The position numbers and the translations under genes are program-made. This document shows positions 1-9,307 of a stretch of 45,438 nucleotides of DNA, piece by piece. Source of the DNA: Rheinheimera riviphila (GTDB lineage Bacteria; Pseudomonadota; Gammaproteobacteria; Enterobacterales; Alteromonadaceae); contig NZ_SACS01000029.1 in NCBI RefSeq assembly GCF_004005945.1, forward strand, positions 1 to 45,438, written 5' to 3'. The stretch's first letter is position 1, and each line of letters begins with the position of its first letter. A model generated the notes under the pieces. The model made no database searches. It was not told where the DNA came from and worked only from the letters and a program-made list of their open reading frames with translations.

Positions 1-81
1 CATTCCGAACTCAGAAGTGAAACGCAGCTGCGACGATGGTAGTGTGGCAGATGCCATGCGAGAGTAGTACACCGCCAGGCT
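1..81 (+). rRNA. rrf: 5S rRNA, 3' part
   Basis: The first ~80 bases match the 3' two-thirds of a gammaproteobacterial 5S rRNA: CCGAACTCAGAAGTGAAACG, then ATGCCATGCGAGAGTAG and a closing CCGCCAGGC. The 5' end lies outside the window, so this is the tail of an rRNA operon that runs in from the left. The exact 3' end is placed by similarity to E. coli and may be off by one or two bases. Confidence 0.95.
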
Positions 82-96
82 CCCAATCAGTCAAAA

Positions 97-122
97 AGCC
101 CGCTCAGTGAGCGGGCTTTTTG
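97..122 (+). terminator. rRNA operon terminator
   Basis: A 10-bp perfect stem (AGCCCGCTCA with TGAGCGGGCT) is followed by a run of T. It lies 15 bases after the 5S end and fits an intrinsic terminator closing the rRNA operon. Confidence 0.9.
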
Positions 123-185
123 CATTTTTGAATTTGGCGGTCTATTGCCCGAGCAGGGCATTCCCATGCAAGGTAGTATAAGCTG

Positions 186-277
186 AGCTTTCAAAAAGCT
201 AACAATTTGGCTTTTGCCAGCTAAACGCCCTTCGCAGAGCGAAGAGGCCAGCGTTTCGAAACGCAAACGGTTTTGCG
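186..277. repeat. cluster of five short hairpins
   Basis: Five small inverted repeats follow one another with almost no spacer: AGCTTT/AAAGCT (186-200), TGGC/GCCA (208-219), CTTCGC/GCGAAG (230-244), the perfect palindrome GCGTTTCGAAACGC (251-264), and CGCAAA/TTTGCG (262-277). AAACGC at 223-228 could also pair with GCGTTT at 251-256, giving an alternative fold that excludes the palindrome. No coding sense is visible. It may be a structured RNA, a REP-like element or a processing region downstream of the rRNA operon; I do not recognise it. Confidence 0.5.
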
Positions 278-586
278 AGGTTTTTAATAGTATTATAGGT
301 ACAAATTCACGATTTTCTGTACAAAAAACACTCCAGCTTTGGGTGTGAAAACGTGTTATTAGCGCTTATTGATGCCTGGTCTCCGATTAGTCTTATTTTA
401 TTGTCGGCACCTGCTGCCGCGAGCTCCTTGACCTGGACCGTCACTGTATTTGCTTAAGGTGCTTACAACAACTGGACAAAGTAGCCGAATCTTCAATGAT
501 TTTGGGTATACACATAAAATAAATACCACCTAAAATTATTGCAGCGCAGTGATAGAGTGTGATTGGGAAGATCAGGGAACGGCATC
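278..586. other. intergenic, no recognised gene
   Basis: I see no convincing coding sequence here. Only the last part has a clear role: AGGGA at 573-577 is the ribosome binding site of the following gene. A promoter for that gene is presumably in the AT-rich part (about 480-540), but no good -35/-10 pair stands out. Confidence 0.5.
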
Positions 587-2476
587 ATGGCGAAAACACC
601 GAAGTCACTCAACTGGAGCCAGTTATTGCAGTCCGGTAATCGGATCTTTATCGGCTCCAACGCTGCGGTGCCAAATGCCCTGATTGATGATTTGATCAGC
701 AACGCCCGGCAGCTGCATGACATTGAAGTGGTGCATATCCAAACCATTTCAGACAACAAGTGGGTGGAAGAGACCTATAAAGATCTGTTTAAAGTGAATA
801 GCTTATTCATTGGTGGTGACAAGGTGCGCCAAGCGGTTGCTGAAGGTCGTGCCGATTACACGCCTTGTTTTTTATCAGAAATTCCAACGTTATTCAGTAC
901 GAATATCCTGCCCCTTGATGCAGCGTTAGTGATGGTCAGCCCACCTGATGAATATGGCTATTGTTCATTAGGCGTATCTGTCGACGTGGTGTCATCTGCC
1001 GTGCGTTATGCCAAAAAAGTGATAGCGCAATTTAATCCGTTGATGCCAAGAACCAGCGGTCATGCATATATTCATAAAAGCAAAATTGATGCATTTATTG
1101 AAGTATCGCAGTCGTTACCTGAAGTTCCGGCGCCAGAGTTTGAGCAACGGATCGAACGGATCGGGCAGTATGTTTCGATGTTAATTGCCGACGGCTCTAC
1201 CTTGCAGATTGGCATTGGTAAAATTCCGGAAGCCGTTTTACGTTATCTTGGTAACCACAAAAACCTCGGTGTCCACAGTGAAATGATCTCCGATGGCATT
1301 ATCGATTTGATGGTCAAAGGCGTGATTAACAATAGCCAGAAGACCTTTCACCCAGGAAAAACGGTGACTAGCTTTTGCTTGGGTACAAAGCATCTATATG
1401 ATTTTGTTGATAGAAATCCACACATTGAGTTCTACCCAAGTGAATATGTGAATTCACCCACCAATATTGCCCGCAATGACAATATGGTGGTGATCAACAG
1501 TGCTATTGAAGTTGATTTAACCGGGCAGGTTGTATCTGATTCAATCGGCTACCAGTTTTATAGCGGGATTGGCGGGCAGGTCGATTTCAGTCGTGGCGCT
1601 TCGATGAGTAAAGGTGGCAAGCCGATTATCGCCATGCCAGCGACCGCTAAAAACGGCACGGTTTCGCGTATTGTGGCGCATATTGCGCAAGGCAGTGGTG
1701 TGGTGACTTCGCGCGGCCATGTTCATTATGTGGTAACCGAATACGGTGTGGCGTCACTGCGCGGTAAAAGTATCCGCGAACGCGCGCTGGAATTGATTCG
1801 GGTTGCCCATCCGAAATTTCGGGCGGAACTGCTGGCAGAAGTACGTAAACATTATTGGGTGCCGAACTATCAGGTGTTAACGCCGATGGAAGTCCCGGAA
1901 CTTGGTGCTGTGGGACTAAAAATTCTGAAAATCGGCGGTGAGACTTTTGATTTACGGCCACTTAATCCCGCGGATGAACGTCGGCTGCAGGAATTTTTCT
2001 ACTCGCATACCAAAGAGACGTTATTGTTGCGTTATAACCATCACCCCAAACAGATGAGTCGTGAAAAATCGAGTGTGTTGGTGAGCGTCGACCAATCAAA
2101 GGATTTAGCGCTTTGTATTGTGAAGCAACAAGGTTCAGTACTGGAAATTCAGGCGGTTGGCCGGTATTACCTGATTGAGAGCACTCAAAGTTGTGAAGTT
2201 GCCTTTGTCACCCGTGAACGACATCAGGGCAAAGGCATGGCCAAGATCTTGCTCCAGGAAATGATCGCTATCGCGGCACTACGGAAGGTTTATGCGATGA
2301 CCGCCTTTGTCCGAGCGGAGAATAAAGCGATGTTAAGTGTATTTGAAAAAGCCGGATTTCAACGCTTGCAATCGCAAGAAGCGGACGAAGTGAATTTACA
2401 ATTGCTGTTGCAACCTTTCTGGAATACGCAGCCAACAGCGCCATCGGCAACAGATTCTATGGATCAGCAACAATGA
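587..2476 (+). CDS. acetyl-CoA hydrolase/CoA-transferase fused to GNAT acetyltransferase
   Basis: This is a two-part protein of 629 residues. Roughly residues 10-430 look like a family I CoA-transferase/acetyl-CoA hydrolase (4-hydroxybutyrate CoA-transferase type). The segment VVTEYGVASLRGKS contains the glutamate that forms the CoA thioester in this family. About residues 470-610 form a GNAT N-acetyltransferase domain with the acetyl-CoA loop RHQGKGMA. I chose ATG 587 over an in-frame TTG at 563 because AGGGA lies 9 bases upstream of 587 and family similarity begins there. The stop codon overlaps the start of the deacetylase gene (ATGA), so the two are coupled. The substrate is unknown. Related fusions exist in marine gammaproteobacteria; a role in protein or acyl-CoA acetyl balance is inference. 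Confidence 0.88.
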   Translation: MAKTPKSLNWSQLLQSGNRIFIGSNAAVPNALIDDLISNARQLHDIEVVHIQTISDNKWVEETYKDLFKVNSLFIGGDKVRQAVAEGRADYTPCFLSEIPTLFSTNILPLDAALVMVSPPDEYGYCSLGVSVDVVSSAVRYAKKVIAQFNPLMPRTSGHAYIHKSKIDAFIEVSQSLPEVPAPEFEQRIERIGQYVSMLIADGSTLQIGIGKIPEAVLRYLGNHKNLGVHSEMISDGIIDLMVKGVINNSQKTFHPGKTVTSFCLGTKHLYDFVDRNPHIEFYPSEYVNSPTNIARNDNMVVINSAIEVDLTGQVVSDSIGYQFYSGIGGQVDFSRGASMSKGGKPIIAMPATAKNGTVSRIVAHIAQGSGVVTSRGHVHYVVTEYGVASLRGKSIRERALELIRVAHPKFRAELLAEVRKHYWVPNYQVLTPMEVPELGAVGLKILKIGGETFDLRPLNPADERRLQEFFYSHTKETLLLRYNHHPKQMSREKSSVLVSVDQSKDLALCIVKQQGSVLEIQAVGRYYLIESTQSCEVAFVTRERHQGKGMAKILLQEMIAIAALRKVYAMTAFVRAENKAMLSVFEKAGFQRLQSQEADEVNLQLLLQPFWNTQPTAPSATDSMDQQQ

Positions 2477-3387
2477 GCGTCACTATTTTCAGCCATCCCG
2501 GTTGTTTACAGCATAATGTCGGCTTGGATCACCCAGAGCAGCCGGCGCGGTTGCATGCCATTGCCGATCAACTGTTAAGTTCCGGCTTAGAGTATGTGCT
2601 GCAGCAACGAGATGCGACACCGGTCACTGACGATCAGTTGGCGCTGGTCCATGACCGGGCGTACATCGGACAAGTCATAGCCAAAGTGCCTGAGCATGGC
2701 TGCGCATGGCTGGATGACGATACCGCAATCATGAATAAATCCTTGCACGCAGCGAGACATGCTGCCGGTGCAGTTGTTAATGCCGTCGATCTGGTGATGC
2801 AGCTACCGGATCAACAAGCATTTTGTGCTATTCGCCCACCTGGACATCATGCGGAATCTGCCCAGGCCATGGGGTTTTGTCTGTTTAATAATGTTGCAGT
2901 CGGCGCGGCTTATGCGATGCAGACCTATGGCTTGCAACGAATTGCGATTGTCGATTTTGATGTGCACCACGGGAATGGCACTGAGCAAATATTCCGTAAC
3001 GACCAGCGGGTGCTGTTTTGCTCGTCATTCGAACATCCTTATTATCCATTTACCGATCCTGCCAGTCACAATTTGTTGCTGAAAATCCCGCTACCCGGCA
3101 ACAGCGACGGTCAGGAATTCCGGCGCAGGGCAAGCGCCCAGTGGTTTGAACAAATACGGGCCTTTCAGCCGCAGCTGCTGATGATTTCAGCGGGTTTTGA
3201 CGCCCATATCGAAGATGAACTGGCGCACCTCAAATGGACCGATGCCGATTATCATTGGCTGGCGCAGCAGCTCAAACTCATCGCAAATGAATGCTGTGAC
3301 GGCAGAATCGTAGCCTGCCTCGAAGGCGGCTACGCTTTAAATGCGTTAGGGCGCAGTGTCGTCGCCATGCTAAAAGCCTGGATTTAA
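2473..3387 (+). CDS. histone deacetylase family protein
   Basis: The 304-residue protein has the class II HDAC/acetylpolyamine amidohydrolase fold. Visible motifs, in order, are PPGHHAE (catalytic His pair), VDFDVHHGNGT (zinc ligands Asp and His), GFDAH (third metal ligand) and a C-terminal EGGY with the transition-state tyrosine. All catalytic residues appear intact. It would hydrolyse N-acetyl groups from lysine, polyamine or a similar amine in the cytoplasm. Its ATG overlaps the stop of the upstream acetyltransferase fusion by 4 bases, so an acetyl-adding and an acetyl-removing enzyme are made together. The true substrate cannot be read from the sequence. Confidence 0.9.
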   Translation: MSVTIFSHPGCLQHNVGLDHPEQPARLHAIADQLLSSGLEYVLQQRDATPVTDDQLALVHDRAYIGQVIAKVPEHGCAWLDDDTAIMNKSLHAARHAAGAVVNAVDLVMQLPDQQAFCAIRPPGHHAESAQAMGFCLFNNVAVGAAYAMQTYGLQRIAIVDFDVHHGNGTEQIFRNDQRVLFCSSFEHPYYPFTDPASHNLLLKIPLPGNSDGQEFRRRASAQWFEQIRAFQPQLLMISAGFDAHIEDELAHLKWTDADYHWLAQQLKLIANECCDGRIVACLEGGYALNALGRSVVAMLKAWI

Positions 3388-3466
3388 AGCACCGTCACGG
3401 ATTAAAGCTTCTGCAATGCAGCACAATTTATTACAATAACGTTTTCCTCTGATCGTTGGTTTCGCT

Positions 3467-4462
3467 ATGCAACAACTTTTGGCGCAGGATGCCCGGCGCT
3501 ACTCGACATTTCGGTTGGCGGCAACCCTGTCTCAGGTCATTAAAATATCTTCGCTGGCAGAGTTGCAGCGTTATCAGCCGTTACAGCCACCGTTGGTCCT
3601 GGGTGAAGGTAGTAACTGTATTTTCCTCTCTGATTGGCACACCGATATCCTGCGTTTTGTGGCTGATAGTGTCATTCGAAATCAACAGGGCGAGACGCTG
3701 ATGTTGCATGTTGAAGCTGGTTGTAACTGGCATCAACTCGTGCAAAACACTGTGGCCGAAGGGTGGTGGGGACTGGAAAATCTGGCTTTGATCCCAGGCT
3801 CCGTGGGTGCAGCGCCAGTGCAAAACATTGGTGCTTATGGCGTTGAAATGGCGGATTGTTGTACATACGTTGATTTCTTCCATTGGCAAACGAAGTCGGT
3901 TCAACGACTAAGTCGTGAAGAATGCGTTTTCGGCTACAGGGACAGCATTTTTAAACACTCATTCGCCGGCAAAGGTGTCATCGTGGCGGTTGGTTTTCAG
4001 CTCCAACGAAAAGGAGTTCCACGACTTAGCTATAAAGGTCTGGATCATTTGCCATTGGACAGTCGTCCGCTGGATGTGATGCATGCCGTGATCGCCGTAC
4101 GTCAAAGTAAACTACCAGATCCGGCGACATTGGCCAATTGCGGTAGCTTTTTCAAAAACCCGCTGCTAAGCGCAAACCAGTTCCAGGCGCTGATTGAAAA
4201 ACACCCAACGCTACCGCATTACCCGCAGCCAGACTCACAAGTCAAAGTTGCCGCAGCCTGGTTGATTGAACAGGCGGGTTTAAAAGGTCACCGTATTGGT
4301 GATGTTGCTTGTTACCCGTTGCAGCCGTTGGTGTTGGTGAATTATGGTGCGGGCACCTCAGCGCAATTAAGCGAGCTTATTCAGCTTATTCAAAGATCGG
4401 TCCAGCAAATGTTCGATATTTTGTTGGAGCCGGAAGTGCGGTTGCTCACTCAAGATGACTAG
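3467..4462 (+). CDS. murB: UDP-N-acetylenolpyruvoylglucosamine reductase
   Basis: MurB reduces UDP-GlcNAc-enolpyruvate to UDP-MurNAc with NADPH and FAD, in peptidoglycan precursor synthesis. The 331-residue protein matches the E. coli-type (type I) enzyme. It has the FAD-binding segment GSVGAAPVQNIGAYG, FGYRDSIFK (the substrate-binding Arg), NCGSFFKNP with the catalytic Ser, and LEPEVRLL with the catalytic Glu near the C-terminus. The last 8 bases overlap birA, the same arrangement as in E. coli and Shewanella, so the two are probably co-transcribed. Confidence 0.97.
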   Translation: MQQLLAQDARRYSTFRLAATLSQVIKISSLAELQRYQPLQPPLVLGEGSNCIFLSDWHTDILRFVADSVIRNQQGETLMLHVEAGCNWHQLVQNTVAEGWWGLENLALIPGSVGAAPVQNIGAYGVEMADCCTYVDFFHWQTKSVQRLSREECVFGYRDSIFKHSFAGKGVIVAVGFQLQRKGVPRLSYKGLDHLPLDSRPLDVMHAVIAVRQSKLPDPATLANCGSFFKNPLLSANQFQALIEKHPTLPHYPQPDSQVKVAAAWLIEQAGLKGHRIGDVACYPLQPLVLVNYGAGTSAQLSELIQLIQRSVQQMFDILLEPEVRLLTQDD

Positions 4463-5456
4463 ATCTTTGCCACAAAGCCTTGCCTTGCAACGGCAGTTAA
4501 TCCAGCAACTCAGTGACGGTAGAATTTACTCGGGTGAACTGTTGGCCGAACAAGCCGGAATAAGCCGTGCTGCGATTGCCCGTCACATTTCACAGCTACA
4601 AAGTTATGGCGTTGATATCTATTCGATTAAAGGTAAAGGTTACAAGTTAAGCGCACCGCTGCAATTGCTCGATGCTGCGAAAATCCGGCACTATCAAACA
4701 GCCGGGATGGCGGAAGTCTTGTTACAGCACGTCACGGATTCGACCAACAGTCAGCTGATGCGGCGGCTACAGGATGGCCAACAGCTCAGTAAAGGCTCGG
4801 TGTTGGTCGCCGAGGCGCAGACCACCGGACGTGGCCGACGTGGTAACAGTTGGTTCTCGCCTTTTGGTGCAAATCTCTATTTTTCAATGTATTGGCAGCT
4901 TGAGCAAGGTATTCAGGGCGCCATGGGGTTAAGCCTGGTGATTGGTTTGGCGGTCGCTGAAGTCCTGGAGCAGCAGTATCTGCTGCCGGTACGGTTAAAA
5001 TGGCCAAACGACATCTATTTAGCAGACAAAAAACTTGCTGGCATCCTGATTGAACTTGCCGGTCAAAGTCACGCGCAATGTGATCTGGTGATTGGTCTGG
5101 GTCTGAACCTGCACATGCCGCGACAAGCCGATCAGCAAATCAGCCAGGCCTGGACCGATTTACAGCAACATGTGGCACAACCCATCGACAGAAATCAATT
5201 GATTGCGCTGCTACAACAACGGATTGTGCTGCATTTACGCAGTTTCGAAGCGTCAGGATTTCAAACCTTTAGCGCTGCATTTAATCAACGGGATCAGTTT
5301 TTAGGGAAAATGGTTTGTTTAAGTAGCGGCGACAAACAATTTTGCGGCCTAAGTTTGGGTGTTGATAGCCAAGGTGGGCTGTTGTTAGAGCAGGCTGACG
5401 GCGCGCAGAGTTTTTATGGCGGTGAATTGAGTTTACGGGAGCTGGCGCGTGGCTGA
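4455..5456 (+). CDS. birA: biotin--[acetyl-CoA-carboxylase] ligase / biotin operon repressor
   Basis: The 333 residues show the full bifunctional layout. An N-terminal winged helix-turn-helix (about 20-65, SRAAIARHISQLQ) is followed by the ligase core with GRGRRGNSW, the biotinyl-AMP loop, KWPNDIYL and KKLAGILIE, then a small C-terminal SH3-like domain. It activates biotin to biotinyl-AMP and attaches it to the carboxyl carrier protein. With the DNA-binding domain present it should also repress biotin synthesis genes. It overlaps murB upstream and coaX downstream (8 bases each), so translation is coupled. Confidence 0.97.
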   Translation: MTRSLPQSLALQRQLIQQLSDGRIYSGELLAEQAGISRAAIARHISQLQSYGVDIYSIKGKGYKLSAPLQLLDAAKIRHYQTAGMAEVLLQHVTDSTNSQLMRRLQDGQQLSKGSVLVAEAQTTGRGRRGNSWFSPFGANLYFSMYWQLEQGIQGAMGLSLVIGLAVAEVLEQQYLLPVRLKWPNDIYLADKKLAGILIELAGQSHAQCDLVIGLGLNLHMPRQADQQISQAWTDLQQHVAQPIDRNQLIALLQQRIVLHLRSFEASGFQTFSAAFNQRDQFLGKMVCLSSGDKQFCGLSLGVDSQGGLLLEQADGAQSFYGGELSLRELARG

Positions 5457-6141
5457 ACTATTGTTAGATATCGGCAATAGCCGGACAAAAGCGGTATTGC
5501 ACCAGGACGGTCGCTTCACTTTGTTGCCGGATCATTTTGCGACCAGCATCCAGCAATATGATATTTCGGCCGTTTTTTGTGCATCGGTCGCGCGTGACGA
5601 ACGGATTGCCGCGGTTCGCGAGGAAACCGGGTTGCAGCATGTTGCGTGGCGGATTGTACACAGTGAAGCTACTAAATCCGGACTTCGCAGTCAATACACA
5701 GAACCACATTTATTAGGCGTCGACCGTTGGCTCGCGATGCTGGGTGCGATAAAACTTTGGCCGGCGCAATCGCTGATGGTGGTCGATGCCGGCACTGCCC
5801 TAACATTAGATTGGGTTGATGAGAGCGGGCAACACCTGGGCGGCTGGATCATTCCGGGTTTTCGTCTGCAACAACAAGCTGTGATTGGCCAAACTGCCAA
5901 GGTTTTTAATAACAGCATGCAACACGCACAAGTAGCCTTAGGGACCGATACCAGCAGTTGTCTGCAAAATGGCTGTCTGAGTGCTGCAGTTGCAGTCATC
6001 TTGCAGGGCTTTTCGCTACAAACGGCGACAAAAGTGGTGCTGACCGGTGGCGATGCAAACTTATTAATGCCGCATTTAACTCAGCTGGATCCACAAGTTG
6101 AGCCGTTGTTAATCTTTCGTGGTTTAAGCCTTTATATCTAA
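5449..6141 (+). CDS. coaX: type III pantothenate kinase
   Basis: CoaX phosphorylates pantothenate, the first step of CoA synthesis, and unlike type I enzymes is not feedback-inhibited by CoA. The 230-residue protein has the ASKHA-fold signatures: DIGNSRTK near the N-terminus (phosphate loop), GVDRWLAMLGA (the GVDR substrate and dimer motif) and DAGTALTLD (second phosphate motif). I used GTG 5449, which overlaps the end of birA; the protein begins correctly there (MAELLLDIGNS). It ends the murB-birA-coaX unit; no strong terminator follows before the tRNA promoter. Confidence 0.95.
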   Translation: MAELLLDIGNSRTKAVLHQDGRFTLLPDHFATSIQQYDISAVFCASVARDERIAAVREETGLQHVAWRIVHSEATKSGLRSQYTEPHLLGVDRWLAMLGAIKLWPAQSLMVVDAGTALTLDWVDESGQHLGGWIIPGFRLQQQAVIGQTAKVFNNSMQHAQVALGTDTSSCLQNGCLSAAVAVILQGFSLQTATKVVLTGGDANLLMPHLTQLDPQVEPLLIFRGLSLYI

Positions 6142-6208
6142 AAATGAGCCTTATTGGCGATCTATTGAGCATTTGACCCGAAAAACCAAGTTTTTTTCAG
6201 ATTTAGAG

Positions 6209-6237
6209 TTGCACCTCCCAATTCATTCCACTAGAAT
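6209..6237 (+). promoter_or_regulatory. promoter of the tRNA-tuf unit
   Basis: TTGCAC (6209-6214) and TAGAAT (6232-6237) are separated by 17 bases and followed by a GC-rich discriminator (TCGCACCC). The first tRNA begins 18 bases after the -10 box. The layout and discriminator fit a strong stable-RNA promoter under stringent control; that control is inferred. Confidence 0.75.
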
Positions 6238-6254
6238 TCGCACCCACTGACGTA

Positions 6255-6330
<76 letters not shown>

Positions 6331-6338
6331 GTTTTAGT

Positions 6339-6423
<85 letters not shown>

Positions 6424-6453
6424 TCTTCGTCAGGAAGAATAGCTACGAGTAGG

Positions 6454-6530
<77 letters not shown>

Positions 6531-6545
6531 AAATTTGAAATAGAT

Positions 6546-6621
<76 letters not shown>

Positions 6622-6702
6622 CTTCTTAATTGCCTTCTCTTGCTTTAACATCCAAAACCTAATTTTATCTAACCGCCGTTTTGTTTAAAAAGGGTCTACT
6701 CC

Positions 6703-7887
6703 ATGGCTAAGGCTAAATTCGAACGTAACAAACCGCACGTAAACGTAGGCACAATCGGCCACGTTGACCACGGTAAAACTACTCTGACAGCAGCTATCAC
6801 CAACGTATTGGCTAAACACTACGGCGGTCAGGCTTTCGCATTCGATCAAATCGATAAAGCACCAGAAGAAAAAGCTCGTGGTATCACGATCAACACTTCT
6901 CACGTTGAATACGATACTCCAGCTCGTCACTACGCGCACGTAGACTGCCCAGGCCACGCCGACTATGTTAAAAACATGATCACAGGTGCTGCTCAGATGG
7001 ACGGCGCAATCCTGGTAGTAGCTGCGACTGACGGCCCAATGCCACAGACACGTGAGCACATCCTGTTATCTCGTCAGGTTGGCGTACCATTCATCGTTGT
7101 GTTCATGAACAAATGTGACATGGTAGACGACGAAGAGCTGTTAGAGCTGGTAGAGATGGAAGTTCGTGAGCTTCTTTCTGACTACGATTTCCCAGGTGAT
7201 GACCTGCCGGTAATCCGTGGTTCAGCCCTGAAAGGTCTGGAAGGCGATGCAGCATGGGAACCAAAAATCCTTGAGCTGGCAGCAGCTTTAGATTCTTACA
7301 TTCCAGAGCCAGTACGTGCGATTGACAAGCCATTCATCATGCCAATCGAAGACGTATTCTCAATTGCTGGTCGTGGTACTGTAGTAACAGGCCGTGTAGA
7401 GCAAGGTATCGTTAAAGTAGGCGAGTCAGTAGAAATCGTTGGTCTGAAAGACACAGTGACAACTACTTGTACTGGTGTTGAAATGTTCCGTAAACTGTTA
7501 GACGAAGGTCGTGCAGGCGAGAACATCGGCGCGCTGTTACGTGGTACTAAACGTGAAGACGTAGAACGTGGTCAAGTATTAGCAAAACCAGGTTCAATCA
7601 AGCCACACACCAAGTTCGAAGGTGAAGTGTACGTGTTATCAAAAGAAGAAGGTGGTCGTCATACTCCATTCTTCAAAGGTTACCGTCCACAGTTCTACTT
7701 CCGTACCACAGACGTCACTGGTTCAGTAGAACTGCCAGAAGGCGTAGAGATGGTAATGCCAGGCGACAACCTGAAGTTTGTTGTTGAACTGATCAACCCA
7801 ATCGCGATGGACGAAGGTTTACGCTTCGCTATCCGTGAAGGTGGCCGCACAGTAGGTGCTGGTGTAGTATCTAAAGTACTGGTGTAA
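6703..7887 (+). CDS. tuf: elongation factor Tu, copy 1
   Basis: EF-Tu delivers aminoacyl-tRNA to the ribosome as a GTP complex. The 394-residue protein has GHVDHGKT (19-26, P-loop), the switch I segment [22 protein letters not shown] and the two beta-barrel domains. It follows four tRNA genes, matching the tufB arrangement. The protein is identical to that of copy 2 at 23508. The genes differ at only about twenty silent positions, and similarity runs on through the terminator, a sign of gene conversion. Confidence 0.98.
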   Translation: MAKAKFERNKPHVNVGTIGHVDHGKTTLTAAITNVLAKHYGGQAFAFDQIDKAPEEKARGITINTSHVEYDTPARHYAHVDCPGHADYVKNMITGAAQMDGAILVVAATDGPMPQTREHILLSRQVGVPFIVVFMNKCDMVDDEELLELVEMEVRELLSDYDFPGDDLPVIRGSALKGLEGDAAWEPKILELAAALDSYIPEPVRAIDKPFIMPIEDVFSIAGRGTVVTGRVEQGIVKVGESVEIVGLKDTVTTTCTGVEMFRKLLDEGRAGENIGALLRGTKREDVERGQVLAKPGSIKPHTKFEGEVYVLSKEEGGRHTPFFKGYRPQFYFRTTDVTGSVELPEGVEMVMPGDNLKFVVELINPIAMDEGLRFAIREGGRTVGAGVVSKVLV

Positions 7888-7903
7888 TCACCGCTACTTG
7901 ATG

Positions 7904-7928
7904 AAAGGGTCCTTCGGGGCCCTTTTTT
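7904..7928 (+). terminator. tuf copy 1 terminator
   Basis: AAAGGGTCC-TTCG-GGGCCCTTT stem-loop with a UUCG tetraloop (loop 7913-7916) followed by a T run. The same hairpin follows tuf copy 2. Confidence 0.93.
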
Positions 7929-8098
7929 GTATCTGAAGTTTGCAAAAGCACTATAAATTCCGATTCTTGTGATAAATGCAGTAAAAAAAATACCGCCATC
8001 AAACACCGTCAAAAAAACTGAAAACTCATGCAAGCAGTTGAAAAAGAAACCACTTTTCTTTTATGTACAGAAATTTAGCCTTCAATTCAGACAGGCGC

Positions 8099-8126
8099 TT
8101 GTTTTAGCTGTCTGAGGCAGTATAAT
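8099..8126 (+). promoter_or_regulatory. promoter of tRNA-Trp/secE-nusG
   Basis: TTGTTT (8099-8104), a 16-base spacer and a perfect TATAAT (8121-8126), followed by GAGCGG. It lies 45 bases before tRNA-Trp and presumably also serves secE-nusG. Confidence 0.65.
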
Positions 8127-8171
8127 GAGCGGCTATTTTTGATACCTTCGTAGGTTGGTAGCAAAATATTT

Positions 8172-8248
8172 AGGGGCGTAGTTCCAATTGGTAGAACAGC
8201 GGTCTCCAAAACCGATGGTTGGGGGTTCGAATCCCTCCGCCCCTGCCA
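8172..8248 (+). tRNA. trpT: tRNA-Trp (CCA)
   Basis: A cloverleaf with acceptor AGGGGCG/CGCCCCT, anticodon CCA in CTCCAAA and encoded CCA end. It is 77 bases long, one more than E. coli trpT, because of an extra C in the D loop (GTTC-CAATTGGTA-GAAC). The D stem still pairs. Confidence 0.95.
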
Positions 8249-8333
8249 ATTTAGTGGCTTGAGTGCAGCATTGTATCCTGCAGTGCAGCTGTAGTAGTGG
8301 CTTGTTCGACAAGCACGGAAAGTGAGTTAAAGC

Positions 8334-8708
8334 ATGAACGCAGCAACAGAAGCGCCAAAAAGCGGATTAGATTTAGTCAAATGGTTGGTCGTATTCGCGA
8401 TCCTGACCTTATTAGTTGTCGCCAACTATATTTTCGAATTTTCTACCCTGGAACGTGCCATCGGTTTGGTCGTGATGATCCCACTGGCTGGTTTTGTTGC
8501 AGCTCAAACCGGTAAAGGCCGTGATTTTCTGACTTTCGCTAAAGAAGCAAAGTTAGAAGTACGCAAAGTGGTATGGCCAACCCGGAAAGAAACCAATCAA
8601 ACAACTTTAATCGTCGCGATTGTGACGCTTATCATGGCTATGGTCCTGTATGTACTGGACTTAGGTTTATTAAAGTTGGTGTCATTTTTAACCGGATTGG
8701 GGATCTAA
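8334..8708 (+). CDS. secE: preprotein translocase subunit SecE
   Basis: SecE is the small clamp subunit of the SecYEG channel in the inner membrane. The 124-residue protein has the E. coli-like three-helix form. Two N-terminal membrane segments (about 17-37 and 43-62) are followed by the conserved amphipathic stretch EVRKVVWPTRKET and a last helix (about 94-118). That stretch and last helix are the essential part. It lies 3 bases before nusG in the usual secE-nusG pair. Confidence 0.96.
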   Translation: MNAATEAPKSGLDLVKWLVVFAILTLLVVANYIFEFSTLERAIGLVVMIPLAGFVAAQTGKGRDFLTFAKEAKLEVRKVVWPTRKETNQTTLIVAIVTLIMAMVLYVLDLGLLKLVSFLTGLGI

Positions 8709-8711
8709 ACC

Positions 8712-9251
8712 ATGTCAGATAAAAAACGTTGGTATGTGGTCCAGGCATTTGCCGGTTTTGAACAACGCGTCGCTACTTCATTACGTGAACACATTAAGAT
8801 CCACCAAATGGAAGAAAAATTTGGCGAAGTCTTGGTGCCTACCGAAGAAGTTATCGAAATGCGCGCCGGGCAAAAACGTAAATCCGAACGCAAATTCTTC
8901 CCAGGCTACGTTTTAGTTCAGATGGAAATGTGTGAAGAAGCATGGCACTTAGTTAAAAGTGTGCCGCGTGTACTTGGTTTCATTGGTGGCACTTCTGATC
9001 GTCCAGCACCAATCACTGAAAAAGAAGCCAATACCATTCTGAATCGCTTGCAGGATAACGCCGATAAGCCGAAGCCAAAAACTCTGTTTGAAGCTGGTGA
9101 AGTGGTTCGTGTTACTGAAGGCCCATTTGCTGACTTTAACGGTGTGGTTGAAGAAGTCGACTACGAAAAAAGCCGCGTAAAAGTATCTGTACTGATTTTT
9201 GGTCGTTCCACTCCGGTCGAGTTGGAATTTGGCCAGGTCGAAAAAGCCTAG
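8712..9251 (+). CDS. nusG: transcription termination/antitermination factor NusG
   Basis: NusG binds the RNA polymerase clamp through its NGN domain and Rho or ribosomal S10 through its KOW domain. The 179 residues show the NGN start [21 protein letters not shown] and, at the C-terminus, the KOW motif [21 protein letters not shown] hairpin that also contains the rplK promoter follows the stop codon. Confidence 0.97.
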   Translation: MSDKKRWYVVQAFAGFEQRVATSLREHIKIHQMEEKFGEVLVPTEEVIEMRAGQKRKSERKFFPGYVLVQMEMCEEAWHLVKSVPRVLGFIGGTSDRPAPITEKEANTILNRLQDNADKPKPKTLFEAGEVVRVTEGPFADFNGVVEEVDYEKSRVKVSVLIFGRSTPVELEFGQVEKA

Positions 9252-9278
9252 GAATTTTTATTCCAGCTCAAATAAAAT

Positions 9279-9307
9279 TTGAACTGGGCCGCTGATTAAA
9301 ATATAAT
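9279..9307 (+). promoter_or_regulatory. rplK operon promoter
   Basis: TTGAAC (9279-9284), a 17-base spacer and TATAAT (9302-9307), about 80 bases before rplK. The position matches the L11 promoter of E. coli. The -10 box overlaps the terminator hairpin of nusG. Confidence 0.75.

Noticed and set aside
563..586. Upstream TTG start for the CoA-transferase/GNAT gene
   Set aside because: The ATG at 587 has a well-spaced AGGGA site, and the extra residues do not fit the family.
6685..7059. Open frames opposite tuf, rplL, rpoB and other highly expressed genes
   Set aside because: They mirror the strong codon bias of the sense genes and resemble no known family, and sense genes here are certain.
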